NCBI GenBank assembly: GCA_002306055.1
Contig: DBRR01000039.1
Coordinates: forward strand, 67,253-112,210
DNA: 44,958 nucleotides
From: Anaerolineaceae bacterium UBA1363
GTDB lineage: Bacteria; Chloroflexota; Anaerolineae; Anaerolineales; Anaerolineaceae
Reading direction: 5' to 3'
This document shows, one piece after another, positions 9,431-16,161 of the stretch (position 1 is the stretch's first letter; each line of letters begins with the position of its first letter). Under the pieces are notes generated by a model. The model did no database searches. It was not told the DNA's origin and saw nothing but the letters and a program-made list of their open reading frames with translations. A program made the position numbers and the translations under genes.

Positions 9431-9940
9431 TTAGGAATTACCGCCAGTGTTAAGGCTGTCGGCTTGCCAGGCTTCAGAAAGGCGCTGATAAGTCCGCCCG
9501 AGATCTTCGGGCAAGACGCGCGTCTCGCCGATCACGGACATGAAATTGGCATCTCCCTGCCAACGTGGGACGACGTGCATGTGCAAGTGGGAGGTGATAC
9601 CGGCGCCGGCTACCGAACCCAGATTCATACCGACATTGAACCCCTGCGGGTGATAGACTTTTTCCAGGATGCGCACGGCTTTTTGAACCAGCAGCATCAT
9701 TTCTTTGAGCGTTTCAGCGGAGAGGTCTGAGATCTGATTGGTGTGGTTGTAGGGCACGATCATCAGGTGCCCGCTGGTGTAGGGGAAGAGATTGAGGATC
9801 ACAAAGCACGTTTCACCGCGGTGGAAGATCAGGTTCTCAGGGCTGTCTTGTTCTTCGAGGGCAAGGCAGAACGCGCAACCTTCGTTGTTTTTATCCCGCT
9901 CGATGTATTCCGAGCGCCAGGCGGAGTAGATGTGCTGCAT
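9431..9940 (-). CDS. HIT-family nucleotide hydrolase/transferase
   Basis: Cytoplasmic HIT protein of 169 aa acting on dinucleoside polyphosphates or nucleotide adducts. The catalytic motif HLHMHVV is at residues 118-124, with His120 the expected nucleophile; an N-terminal CAFC pair (Cys22, Cys25) suggests the zinc-binding Ap4A-phosphorylase-like branch. ATG at 9940 (MQHIYSAWRSEYI) matches the usual family start; the longer frame to 10060 adds an unrelated repeat-derived leader. A -10-like TAAAAT (9948-9953, minus) ends 7 nt before this ATG and there is no Shine-Dalgarno, so the mRNA may be leaderless. Confidence 0.9.
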   Translation of the reverse strand: MQHIYSAWRSEYIERDKNNEGCAFCLALEEQDSPENLIFHRGETCFVILNLFPYTSGHLMIVPYNHTNQISDLSAETLKEMMLLVQKAVRILEKVYHPQGFNVGMNLGSVAGAGITSHLHMHVVPRWQGDANFMSVIGETRVLPEDLGRTYQRLSEAWQADSLNTGGNS

Positions 9941-10078
9941 GGGGATAATTTTAGCAGAAATTGGGGGAGGTGAGAGGGTTTCTTTGATCCGACCCATGTT
10001 TTTGGTCAGTAGTGTAATAGACGGTAGGGGCGACGCGTGCGTCGCCCTGTCCTTGCTCATTCAATTAGTTGTCTAATC

Positions 10079-10345
10079 ATCGCGGTGGAGTAAACCCCCA
10101 CCGTACGGAGCAAGTGCTGCTCGCTTCGCTCCCAGCATCATGACCCTCATCATACGGATGGGCTTGCGTGCCCGCGAAGCAGGGTATTAGTCCATCCGCT
10201 GGTTTTCGAATCATCGCGGTGGGAGTAAATACTGCTCGCTTCGCTCCCAGCATCATGACCCCCACTGTACGGAGCAAGTGCTGGTCTCTTCGCTCCCAGC
10301 ATCATGACCCTCGTCGTACGGATGGGCCTTGGTCCATCCGCGAAA
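10079..10345. repeat. Family A repeat cluster with three internal copies
   Basis: Gene-free. A 30-bp element built around TCGCTCCCAGCATCATGACC occurs three times in the same orientation (10117-10146, 10232-10261, 10281-10310), between copies of CCGTACGGAGCAAGTGCTG and CATACGGATGGGC, ending in GGGCCTTGGTCCATCCGCG. The same words occur at 1-108 and 3641-3790. Short frames reading through it are translated repeat and are not called as genes. Confidence 0.75.
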
Positions 10346-10371
10346 TCTGGATTGTCAAGTATGAAAGGAAT

Positions 10372-10482
10372 GGAGACCTAAAGGTCAAATGCCTCGCACG
10401 GTGAGGACACCGGCGAGAACTGAAGATTATCTTGTTCTTGCAAGGTCTCCCGACCTTGCAAGGGTTTTGACCGGAGGTCTCC
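10372..10482. repeat. REP-like inverted pair beside the RAYT gene
   Basis: Two related ~49-bp elements face each other, separated by 13 bp: 10372-10420 on plus (GGAGACCT..GGTCAAA..CCTCGC..GGT..GGACACC.GCGAGAAC) and 10434-10482 on minus, sharing the same landmarks. This arrangement is that of a bacterial interspersed mosaic or REPIN-type pair. It lies 68 bp beyond the stop of the RAYT gene; a further copy lies on the other side of that gene. Confidence 0.75.
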
Positions 10483-10550
10483 ATCTCAATTTATTCATAA
10501 AGACTTGTTTTTGCACAGACGGTGTTCTTGTAATGCATCCTGGTCTCCAC

Positions 10551-11093
10551 CTATCTTTGTCCAAAAGGAACAATTGGTATTTCACAGGTTTCACCGTTTA
10601 TCCAATACCCAGCTGAAGAATGTCTCCATTGTTCAGGCATTTTTACAAAACCCTTCCTGATAGGATTTTCGTGTACGTAATTTACTTTCTGCATTAAGAA
10701 CTGCTCAGAATACAGGGCTTCGGCGTGCCAACTAGACTGCCAAACATGTCGGATCCGGTCATTTAGTTGCTTAACGCGAATTGTCTGGGCAAGTGTCTCT
10801 GATAGGTTTGCATCAATGTAATCAGCAAGCTCATTCCCCGTAAACTTACGGAAATCTGTCAATGTCTTGCCTAATCGCTCATTATCGTAATCTGCGTCAG
10901 AAACGATGAGGTGAATGTGATTTGGCATGATCACGTAGGCGTGGATGCGCAAGTGTTTATTGTCAATACAAAACCGCAGGCTGTTATTGATGATGTCTAT
11001 TGGTTCGGGATCTATAAAAACCGGCAACCAGTCAACAATTGTAAAGGTGACAAAATACACATAAACGCCGTCGATGAATTTGTAACTGTCCAT
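10551..11093 (-). CDS. REP-associated tyrosine transposase (RAYT, IS200-like Y1 family)
   Basis: HUH endonuclease-like protein of 180 aa that in known systems nicks REP sequences. The motif YVIMPNHIHLIV carries the two metal-binding His (59 and 61), and the C-terminal YVHENPIRKGFVKMPEQWRHSS is typical of the RAYT group. ATG at 11093 was chosen because the domain begins at MDSYKFIDG; the longer frame adds an AT-rich leader. The helix expected to carry the catalytic Tyr reads FRKFTGNELADYI, so either Phe replaces it or Tyr92 serves; I am not sure which. Single copy, bracketed by REP-like elements at 10372-10482 and 11152-11220, the classic domesticated arrangement. Confidence 0.85.
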   Translation of the reverse strand: MDSYKFIDGVYVYFVTFTIVDWLPVFIDPEPIDIINNSLRFCIDNKHLRIHAYVIMPNHIHLIVSDADYDNERLGKTLTDFRKFTGNELADYIDANLSETLAQTIRVKQLNDRIRHVWQSSWHAEALYSEQFLMQKVNYVHENPIRKGFVKMPEQWRHSSAGYWINGETCEIPIVPFGQR

Positions 11094-11151
11094 TGCGCAA
11101 TTATATTTGATAATTATTATGTACCAGGATAACTGGAGACGATGGATTGTT

Positions 11152-11220
11152 GGAGACCTGACGGTCAAATACCTCGCGCGGTGAGGACACCGGCGAGAAC
11201 AAAGGGAAGCCGGCGAGAAC
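11152..11220 (+). repeat. REP-like element upstream of the RAYT gene
   Basis: 11152-11200 is a copy of the element at 10372-10420 with a few changes (GGAGACCTGACGGTCAAAT..., ending ACCGGCGAGAAC). Bases 11201-11220 repeat the tail GCCGGCGAGAAC once more. It sits between the RAYT start and the stop of the next, broken gene. Confidence 0.75.
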
Positions 11221-11225
11221 TTAAA

Positions 11226-12734
11226 CTATTTCGCTTTTACCACCCAATCTTCTGGACTTAAATTTCCAGAAAAAATGCCTCCTGAGCAATCGTAACCATA
11301 TGGCGAATTTGTACAAACTGGCCCTTTTGTTCCACTATTAATTCTTGGATTATAATCAGCCAAGGCATCTAAATATGATAAAAATTGCGCACTTACAATT
11401 GCCGGATCAACACTCTCCCTAAATACTTGTTGACCACCACCAAGATCGTACTCATAATACTCAGGTAATCCAACCTTTTCTTGCTCAGCTCCAGAAATAA
11501 AAACAAATCTATTATTTTCAAATAACAATCCAAACTCACTTCCCACCTGCCCGTCAAGAATCTGAGAGATAAGCCCCATTGAAATTTCCCTATTATTTGT
11601 TTTCAATTTATTAATATAATTCGATATTGCCAAATCTTTTAAATCCACAGGGTAAAAAAAACATACTATAAATCCCATCGACATAAACACCATCAATCTT
11701 TGGCTTTGTCATTCTTAAATTTGAGTAGGTACCAATCACTGATACAAAATTAAATTTAGTGCCATTATTGGTATTAAACGGTAGCCAATATGCTTTATTC
11801 TCCGGTCCACCGACATTATTTCTAGCATAAGACAATAATTGATCCACTGTTGGATTTGAAACTCCAAGTGTCTCTTGCCAAAACCGTTGATTTTCTAAAT
11901 TACTACCGACCACTCTTTCCAAAAGCATCCGATATGCCGCTTTCGTGTCTATAAATTCCATATTATAAATTCCATATTAAAACTTAACTCTTCGATTTGA
12001 TTTATACTTTCCAGAACAATTTCTGGCAGTTTTATTTCTCCCCCAGGAACTTGATATTCTCCTTCCACCATCTGACCAGTTTTGGGATCAATATATCTAA
12101 TCGGATATTTTTGGTATTTATCAATAAACTGATAAGCCAATTCAGTTTTTCTTCCCTTGCTAATCAACTCTTCCAGTCGCTCTGGTGTAACCATCAATGG
12201 CATATCGGTTTCATCCCAATTTCCCTCTTCTGGCACTGCTTTTAATCCACCGTTAATCAAATCAAGTGGTGGGCAAAGGAGTGGCGTTTCTTCATTTGCT
12301 CTAACACAAACCACCCTTGCTCTTCCATCCAAAGGTACTGGGCTTAAGCTGTTATTCGCTATTGCCAATACCTCAAACACACCTATTTCTTCTCAAACAC
12401 CAACCCAGTTCTTTATTGATTCCATGCCTGATTCGTATGCACCATTTTCATAAAATTCCTTAACGTATCCCACCGCTGGGAATATGATACTGTCCATATC
12501 AATTTCTATAGGGGTAATTGGATCTGTCTCGGTTGCCGTTTCGGTCTCAGGGATAAGTGTTAGTTTTTGTGTTTCTCGAATTTCTGTTGTTGGTGCGATT
12601 TCCAAGACAGTGTCTATTGGTGCCTGGACAACTGTGCTGCATGAGCTCAAAAGGACGGCAAGCGTGATGAGGATGAAAAATCTTTTGCTCAAGGAGATGG
12701 TGTAATACTGATTGGAATGGGTGTGCTTTTTCAT
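11226..12734 (-). pseudogene. Broken lipoprotein gene (nonsense codon, 14-bp duplication, homopolymer frameshift)
   Basis: Four consecutive minus-strand frames join into one ~490-residue secreted lipoprotein. It starts at 12734 with a Lys-rich leader, a hydrophobic core and lipobox LLSSC, then a Thr/Glu-rich linker. Three lesions break it. There is an in-frame TGA at 12395-12393 (the same frame continues EEIGVFEVLAIANN). An exact 14-bp tandem duplication at 11951-11978 shifts the frame; removing one copy restores it. A run of eight T at 11654-11661 (minus) leaves the last ~150 codons one base out of frame. No domain was recognised. The gene is AT-richer than its surroundings, suggesting later acquisition. 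A single-base run error in assembly could explain the last lesion but not all three. Confidence 0.8.
11951..11978. repeat. Exact 14-bp tandem duplication inside the pseudogene
   Basis: ATAAATTCCATATT occurs twice in direct succession (11951-11964 and 11965-11978). Because 14 is not a multiple of three it shifts the reading frame of the lipoprotein gene; the encoded peptide NMEFI is consequently duplicated across the break. Confidence 0.95.
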
Positions 12735-12776
12735 GATCCCTCCCGCTGGTGAATATGTAGAATTTTACACCTTCTT

Positions 12777-12857
12777 GTTCTCGCGAGGTCTCCTGAGTGC
12801 GACTGCTTGCGTCCCTTTTGGGAAGCCTCCCTGTGGAACCTTGCGAGGGTTTTGACC
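12777..12857 (-). repeat. Long-form REP-like element
   Basis: Read on minus it has GGTCAAAACCCTCGCAAGG, then TTCCACAGGGAGGCTTCCC, GGGACGCAAGCAG and GGAGACCTCGCGAGAAC. It shares the GGTCAAA and GCGAGAAC ends with the RAYT-flanking elements and the CACAGGGAGGCT centre with the copies at 28263, 28668 and 28973, so it links the two subfamilies. Confidence 0.65.
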
Positions 12858-12876
12858 ACCCTACCGATAATGAGAG

Positions 12877-12947
12877 GTAGGGGCGAAGCATCCTCAATTT
12901 ACCGATCTGGTGAGGCAGAATTATTTATCAGGATGCTTCGCCCCTAC
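12877..12947. repeat. Perfect 18-bp inverted repeat
   Basis: GTAGGGGCGAAGCATCCT (12877-12894) is exactly repeated in reverse complement at 12930-12947 with a 35-bp loop. A related word (GTAGGGGCGACGC) starts another short palindrome at 10024-10045. Non-coding, repeat or MITE-like. Confidence 0.75.
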
Positions 12948-12998
12948 TTGGGGAGGAAAAGGAAAAGAATGAGAATTTGCCCAGACTAAAGCATCTGA

Positions 12999-13052
12999 TG
13001 TCAGGTTCAACCCCGCACAAATACGCGGGGCAGGCGCGGAACCTGACCTACG
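12999..13052. repeat. Family B palindrome (TCAGGTT...AACCTGACCTAC)
   Basis: Outer arms ATGTCAGGTTC and GAACCTGACCTACGC enclose an inner hairpin CCCCGCACAAATACGCGGGG. Related palindromes occur at 17025-17052, 17190-17218, 25040-25070 and 25117-25146. Confidence 0.65.
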
Positions 13053-13067
13053 CACTGGGAGTAATTG

Positions 13068-13116
13068 GGAGACCTAAAGGTCAAATGCCTCGCTCGGTCA
13101 GGAGACCTGCGAGAAC
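13068..13116 (+). repeat. REP-like element upstream of the TetR gene
   Basis: Copy of the 49-bp RAYT-flanking element: GGAGACCTAAAGGTCAAATG, CCTCGCTCGGTCAGGAGACC, GCGAGAAC. It ends 31 bp before the -35 box of the TetR promoter. Confidence 0.7.
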
Positions 13117-13146
13117 AGATGCAGATCGGTAAGAATATTTATTCTG

Positions 13147-13175
13147 TTGACATCCAAGCCGACTGACTGTACAAT
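13147..13175 (+). promoter_or_regulatory. Sigma-70 promoter of the TetR-family gene
   Basis: Perfect -35 TTGACA (13147-13152), 17-nt spacer, -10 TACAAT (13170-13175). This is the best promoter in the window. The operator palindrome begins at the last base of the -10. Confidence 0.85.
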
Positions 13176-13192
13176 GTGACCGTTCGGTCACA
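13175..13192. promoter_or_regulatory. TetR-type operator
   Basis: Palindrome TGTGACCG-TT-CGGTCACA with perfect 8-bp arms, overlapping the -10 and transcription start of the TetR-family gene. Position and the GACCG/CGGTC half-sites, common for TetR regulators, imply autorepression (inference). Confidence 0.75.
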
Positions 13193-13209
13193 CCATCTTA
13201 AGGAGCCCT

Positions 13210-13896
13210 ATGCCCACAAAAACCTACCTTAATCTACCCGAAGAGAAGCGCCAGAAAATCGAAAAGGCAGCCATCGCTGAGTTTGCCACCAATCCGCTGC
13301 AAAGCGCTTCAATCAATGCCATCGTCAGCAAAGCAGGCATCGCCAAGGGATCTTTTTACCAGTACTTCGAAAGCATCGACGACCTGCACGATCATATCCT
13401 GACCATTGTCCGCAAGAAAAAACTTGAAGTGATCAACAGTCTGCCCCTGGATTCGGCCAATCTTGACACCTTTCGCTACCTGAGGCGAGTCCTTCAGGCT
13501 GCGGTTGAATTCCAAATCCGATACCCGGATTTAGCCAGCATCGAGCGCTTTCAACGGTTGAGCGCTAATCACTTGAGCAGCGTCGACCCGGAAACAGGTG
13601 AACGAATGGGTGGGGACGGGCGATTCCATGCCTTTTTGACCCAGGGGATCCTCCACGACGACATCGCCACCTGGGTAGACGTGGACATGGCGGCTTTTAT
13701 GCTTGAGATCATCGAAGGCGGGATTGCACCTTACCTGGTGGAACGGATTGGCGACAAAGCCCCTGAGTTCACTTCAGGCAACCTTTTATCGGTTGATGAC
13801 CAGCGTACCCAGGATTTGTTCGACAACTTGATGGACATCCTCGAAGCGGGTCTGGCGCGTACCCCACAAATCCGGAAAGATTTTTATTCGAAATAA
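13210..13896 (+). CDS. TetR/AcrR-family transcriptional regulator
   Basis: DNA-binding regulator of 228 aa. The N-terminal helix-turn-helix spans about residues 10-55 (KRQKIEKAAIAEFA, then INAIVSKAGIAKGSFYQYFE), which is the classic TetR signature; the remainder is a helical ligand-binding and dimer domain of unknown ligand. The start is fixed by AAGGAG 4 nt upstream. Promoter and an overlapping operator at 13147-13192 point to autorepression. No transporter lies next to it on the same strand, so its other targets are elsewhere or are the promoterless-looking neighbours. Convergent with the PFK-like gene. Confidence 0.93.
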   Translation: MPTKTYLNLPEEKRQKIEKAAIAEFATNPLQSASINAIVSKAGIAKGSFYQYFESIDDLHDHILTIVRKKKLEVINSLPLDSANLDTFRYLRRVLQAAVEFQIRYPDLASIERFQRLSANHLSSVDPETGERMGGDGRFHAFLTQGILHDDIATWVDVDMAAFMLEIIEGGIAPYLVERIGDKAPEFTSGNLLSVDDQRTQDLFDNLMDILEAGLARTPQIRKDFYSK

Positions 13897-13930
13897 AGGG
13901 TTTCCCCCTGTCCGACTGTTTTAAGGCACT

Positions 13931-13960
13931 AAAAGGACCTGCCTTAAAGCAGATCCTTTT
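13931..13960 (-). terminator. Terminator of the PFK-like gene, overlapping its stop codon
   Basis: AAAAGGACCTGC (13931-13942) pairs with GCAGATCCTTTT (13949-13960); read on minus the single mismatch is a U-G wobble and the hairpin ends in TCCTTTT. The last codons and TAA of the minus-strand gene lie inside the hairpin. Confidence 0.7.
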
Positions 13961-15089
13961 TAATCATTTCCGCCAGGGAGAGATCGGAGACGCCCAAGCA
14001 AGCACCGATCTGTAATGAGCCCCGGATCCAGTCGTGGTCGAGTGGAATGGTCTTAACTTTGCCAGCCACCTCGTCCAACGGAACGCTGGTGACCGAGCCG
14101 TCAATGCGGCAGGCCATGCGCCCAAACTGACCTTCGACTGCCATCTTCATGCTCCATTCCGCCAGTTGGTTGGCGAGCAGGCGATCAGCCGCGGTTGGGG
14201 TGCCGCCACGAACCAGAGAGCCCAGGATGGTGATGTGAGTTTCGAGGTCCGTGGCTTCACCAAGGCGCCGTGCCAGCAGCAGGGTTTGCGCGGAGTAGTT
14301 ATTCTCGATGCGTTCGAACGCTTTTTCCTGCTCCTCGGCGCTTGTGGCTCGCTTGCTGGCAGCCAGCTCCATGAAGTCCACCAGTTCCCTCGACCTGGCT
14401 TTTTCGGCCACAGCCACCAGCGAGAAGTTGCGCCCAGCAGCTTGACGGCGTTGAATGGCCTCGATAGCCACATCGAAATCATAAGGGATTTCCGGGATGA
14501 GGATCACATCTGCACCCGCAGCCAACCCCGCGCCCATGGTTAGCCAGCCGGAAGAGTTGCCGAGCAGTTCCACCAGCATGATGCGGTGCGTGGCGTTGGC
14601 ATTGGTGTGCAACCGGTCGATTGCCTGGGTGGCGATCTCGCGGGCAGTGTCGAAACCGATGGATTTATCCGTGCGGGGGATGTCGTTTTCGCAGGCCTTT
14701 GGAATGGTGATTATATTCAACCCAGCCTGGCTGAGGTGATAAGCCGCGGATTGGCTCTTGTTGTCGCCGATGATGATTAGTGTGTCAAGATTGTTGCGGT
14801 GGTAGCTGTCGATGGCTTCCTGCGTACGGTCAACGGGACCTTGCGGGCTGGGCATAAATTCGGGCACGTGGCGGCTGGTGCCGAGGATGGTGCCGCCCAG
14901 GGTGAGGATGCCCGAAAGCATCGAGCCTTCCAGCAGGTTCACTTTGCGGTCCTCAATCAAGCCGAGATATCCGTCCCGGAAACCAAGCACTTCCATATTG
15001 TGGGTGTTTGCTACAGCCTTGCCAAAACCGCGAATAGCTGCGTTGGCGCCAGGGCTGTCACTGCCTGCTGTGATTAATCCGACTCTCAT
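13944..15089 (-). CDS. 6-phosphofructokinase-family protein with altered active site
   Basis: PFK-A fold protein of 381 aa; family members phosphorylate fructose 6-phosphate with ATP or PPi. ATG at 15089 (MRVGLITAGSDSPG) has CAGGAG 9 nt upstream, better than the GTG 9 nt earlier. Several key positions differ from the family. The GGDGS nucleotide loop reads IGDNKS (108-112), keeping Asp109 only. The catalytic TIDND reads ACEND (132-136), replacing the base Asp with Glu134. MGR reads LGN (176-178), and GHxQRGG reads GSLVRGG (290-296). Arg169, Glu229 and Arg294 of the substrate site remain. It may have a changed substrate, low activity or a regulatory role. Single gene with its own terminator. 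Confidence 0.85.
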   Translation of the reverse strand: MRVGLITAGSDSPGANAAIRGFGKAVANTHNMEVLGFRDGYLGLIEDRKVNLLEGSMLSGILTLGGTILGTSRHVPEFMPSPQGPVDRTQEAIDSYHRNNLDTLIIIGDNKSQSAAYHLSQAGLNIITIPKACENDIPRTDKSIGFDTAREIATQAIDRLHTNANATHRIMLVELLGNSSGWLTMGAGLAAGADVILIPEIPYDFDVAIEAIQRRQAAGRNFSLVAVAEKARSRELVDFMELAASKRATSAEEQEKAFERIENNYSAQTLLLARRLGEATDLETHITILGSLVRGGTPTAADRLLANQLAEWSMKMAVEGQFGRMACRIDGSVTSVPLDEVAGKVKTIPLDHDWIRGSLQIGACLGVSDLSLAEMIKKDLL

Positions 15090-15224
15090 TTTACACACTC
15101 CTGCGTTTCATTAATCCAATTATAGCCTTAGTGGAGAAGGTCGGAGCAGTTTAAAAGAGTGGAATGCGGACAAGACACCCCTTTTGGGCTTCCACCTGTT
15201 ATAGTTATATAAAAGGAGATTGCC

Positions 15225-15440
15225 ATGGAAATTAATGAAGCACTGCTGAATGAGATTGTCCTGCTCCGCCAGACCTTGGAGCGGATTGCCACCTCGTTGG
15301 AAGATATCGACGACATTCTCGAAATCATGTTTCTGGAGGATGATTACGAGGATGAGGAGATGGAGGATCTGGAACTGCTCGATTCAGATGCCGATGATGT
15401 GGAATTTGGCAGAGAAACCGACGAAGCAGACCCAGACTGA
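15225..15440 (+). CDS. Small acidic coiled-coil protein, unknown
   Basis: 71 aa. A strong AAAGGAG Shine-Dalgarno 6 nt before ATG supports it as a real gene despite its size. Residues 2-40 form a predicted amphipathic helix (EINEALLNEIVLLRQTLERI); the rest is almost entirely Asp/Glu (about 45 percent acidic over 40-71). No domain recognised. The composition suggests a small helical oligomer or partner protein. It is followed by a bidirectional terminator and a convergent tRNA gene. Confidence 0.7.
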   Translation: MEINEALLNEIVLLRQTLERIATSLEDIDDILEIMFLEDDYEDEEMEDLELLDSDADDVEFGRETDEADPD

Positions 15441-15464
15441 CTCGGGTTGGAATAGCGGTTGCAA

Positions 15465-15502
15465 AAACAAAGAACCGCTCGTTCTCACAAGCGGTTGTTT
15501 TG
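15465..15502. terminator. Bidirectional terminator between acidic protein gene and tRNA-Phe
   Basis: Stem AACCGCT (15473-15479) / AGCGGTT (15490-15496), preceded by an A-rich run (AAAAACAAAG) and followed by GTTTTGT. It can act on the plus-strand gene ending at 15440 and on the minus-strand tRNA ending at 15505. Confidence 0.7.
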
Positions 15503-15504
15503 TG

Positions 15505-15577
15505 TGCCGAGTCACGGACTCGGACCGTGGACCCTTCAATTTTCAGTCGAATGCTCTACCAACTGAGCTAACTCGGC
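15505..15577 (-). tRNA. tRNA-Phe (anticodon GAA)
   Basis: Read on minus, all cloverleaf parts are present. Acceptor GCCGAGT/ACTCGGC, D-arm GCTC...GAGC with AGTTGGTA loop, anticodon stem TTCGA/TTGAA (one G-U), loop CTGAAAA with anticodon GAA, T-stem CACGG/CCGTG with loop TCCGAGT. Discriminator A at 15505; the CCA tail is not encoded. Confidence 0.95.
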
Positions 15578-15753
15578 AACGAACTGGAATTTTAACCGCC
15601 AGCGGCGAGACTGTCAAGCAACTCGTTTTCGGCAACTCGTTTTCGGCTCGTGTGAGGGGGTGAATTTACGGCAAGAAATAATCCTTTGATGTCTCTATCG
15701 CAGCGTTTGAGGGTTTGAGGGGAAAAAGCTGCGGATGACGTTATAATAAACCC

Positions 15754-16161
15754 ATGAGATACCAACTTTCGACCGAGTGGAGCATTGATGTGCCGGAAGA
15801 TTATCAGCGGCGCAAGGAAGATGACCACCTGATTTTCTGGCGCAAGGGCGCCACGATCCTGGCCACGATTTTTGCCTACAGCGGCGAGAAGAATCGCCAG
15901 ATTCTGCTGGCAAACCTGAAGGCGCGGGCTGAAGCGGAGAAGCTGGAAGTGATAACAGACCTGGACGGCGATATAGAGCGTTTTGGTTATTTCAAAATTG
16001 AGGATATCCATCCCGGGCATAAGCGCCTGGCTTTGCACGCCTTCACCACCGCGCCATTTGGCTGTCTGCAAACCTCGTTTTACCTCGATGATCCGGATGA
16101 GCTCAAGGAACATTTGCAGATTTGGCAGACCGTAGCCTATCAAGGGGAGGGGGCGCAATGA
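15754..16161 (+). CDS. Unknown 135-aa protein, first gene of a two-gene unit
   Basis: Soluble protein without signal peptide or membrane segment. It opens MRYQLSTEWSIDVPEDYQRR and is a mix of strands and short helices; several in this genus-like style resemble small PsbP/Mog1-like folds (F/W-rich opening WSIDVPEDY) but I cannot assign it. A TATAAT (15742-15747) ends only 6 nt before ATG and there is no Shine-Dalgarno, so its mRNA is probably leaderless. Its TGA overlaps the ATG of the next gene (ATGA), so the two are translationally coupled and presumably act together. Confidence 0.75.
   Translation: MRYQLSTEWSIDVPEDYQRRKEDDHLIFWRKGATILATIFAYSGEKNRQILLANLKARAEAEKLEVITDLDGDIERFGYFKIEDIHPGHKRLALHAFTTAPFGCLQTSFYLDDPDELKEHLQIWQTVAYQGEGAQ

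Noticed and set aside
12393..12395. In-frame TGA in the broken lipoprotein gene as selenocysteine or recoding
   Set aside because: Two further lesions follow in the same gene, and no SECIS-like hairpin was apparent; a pseudogene is simpler.
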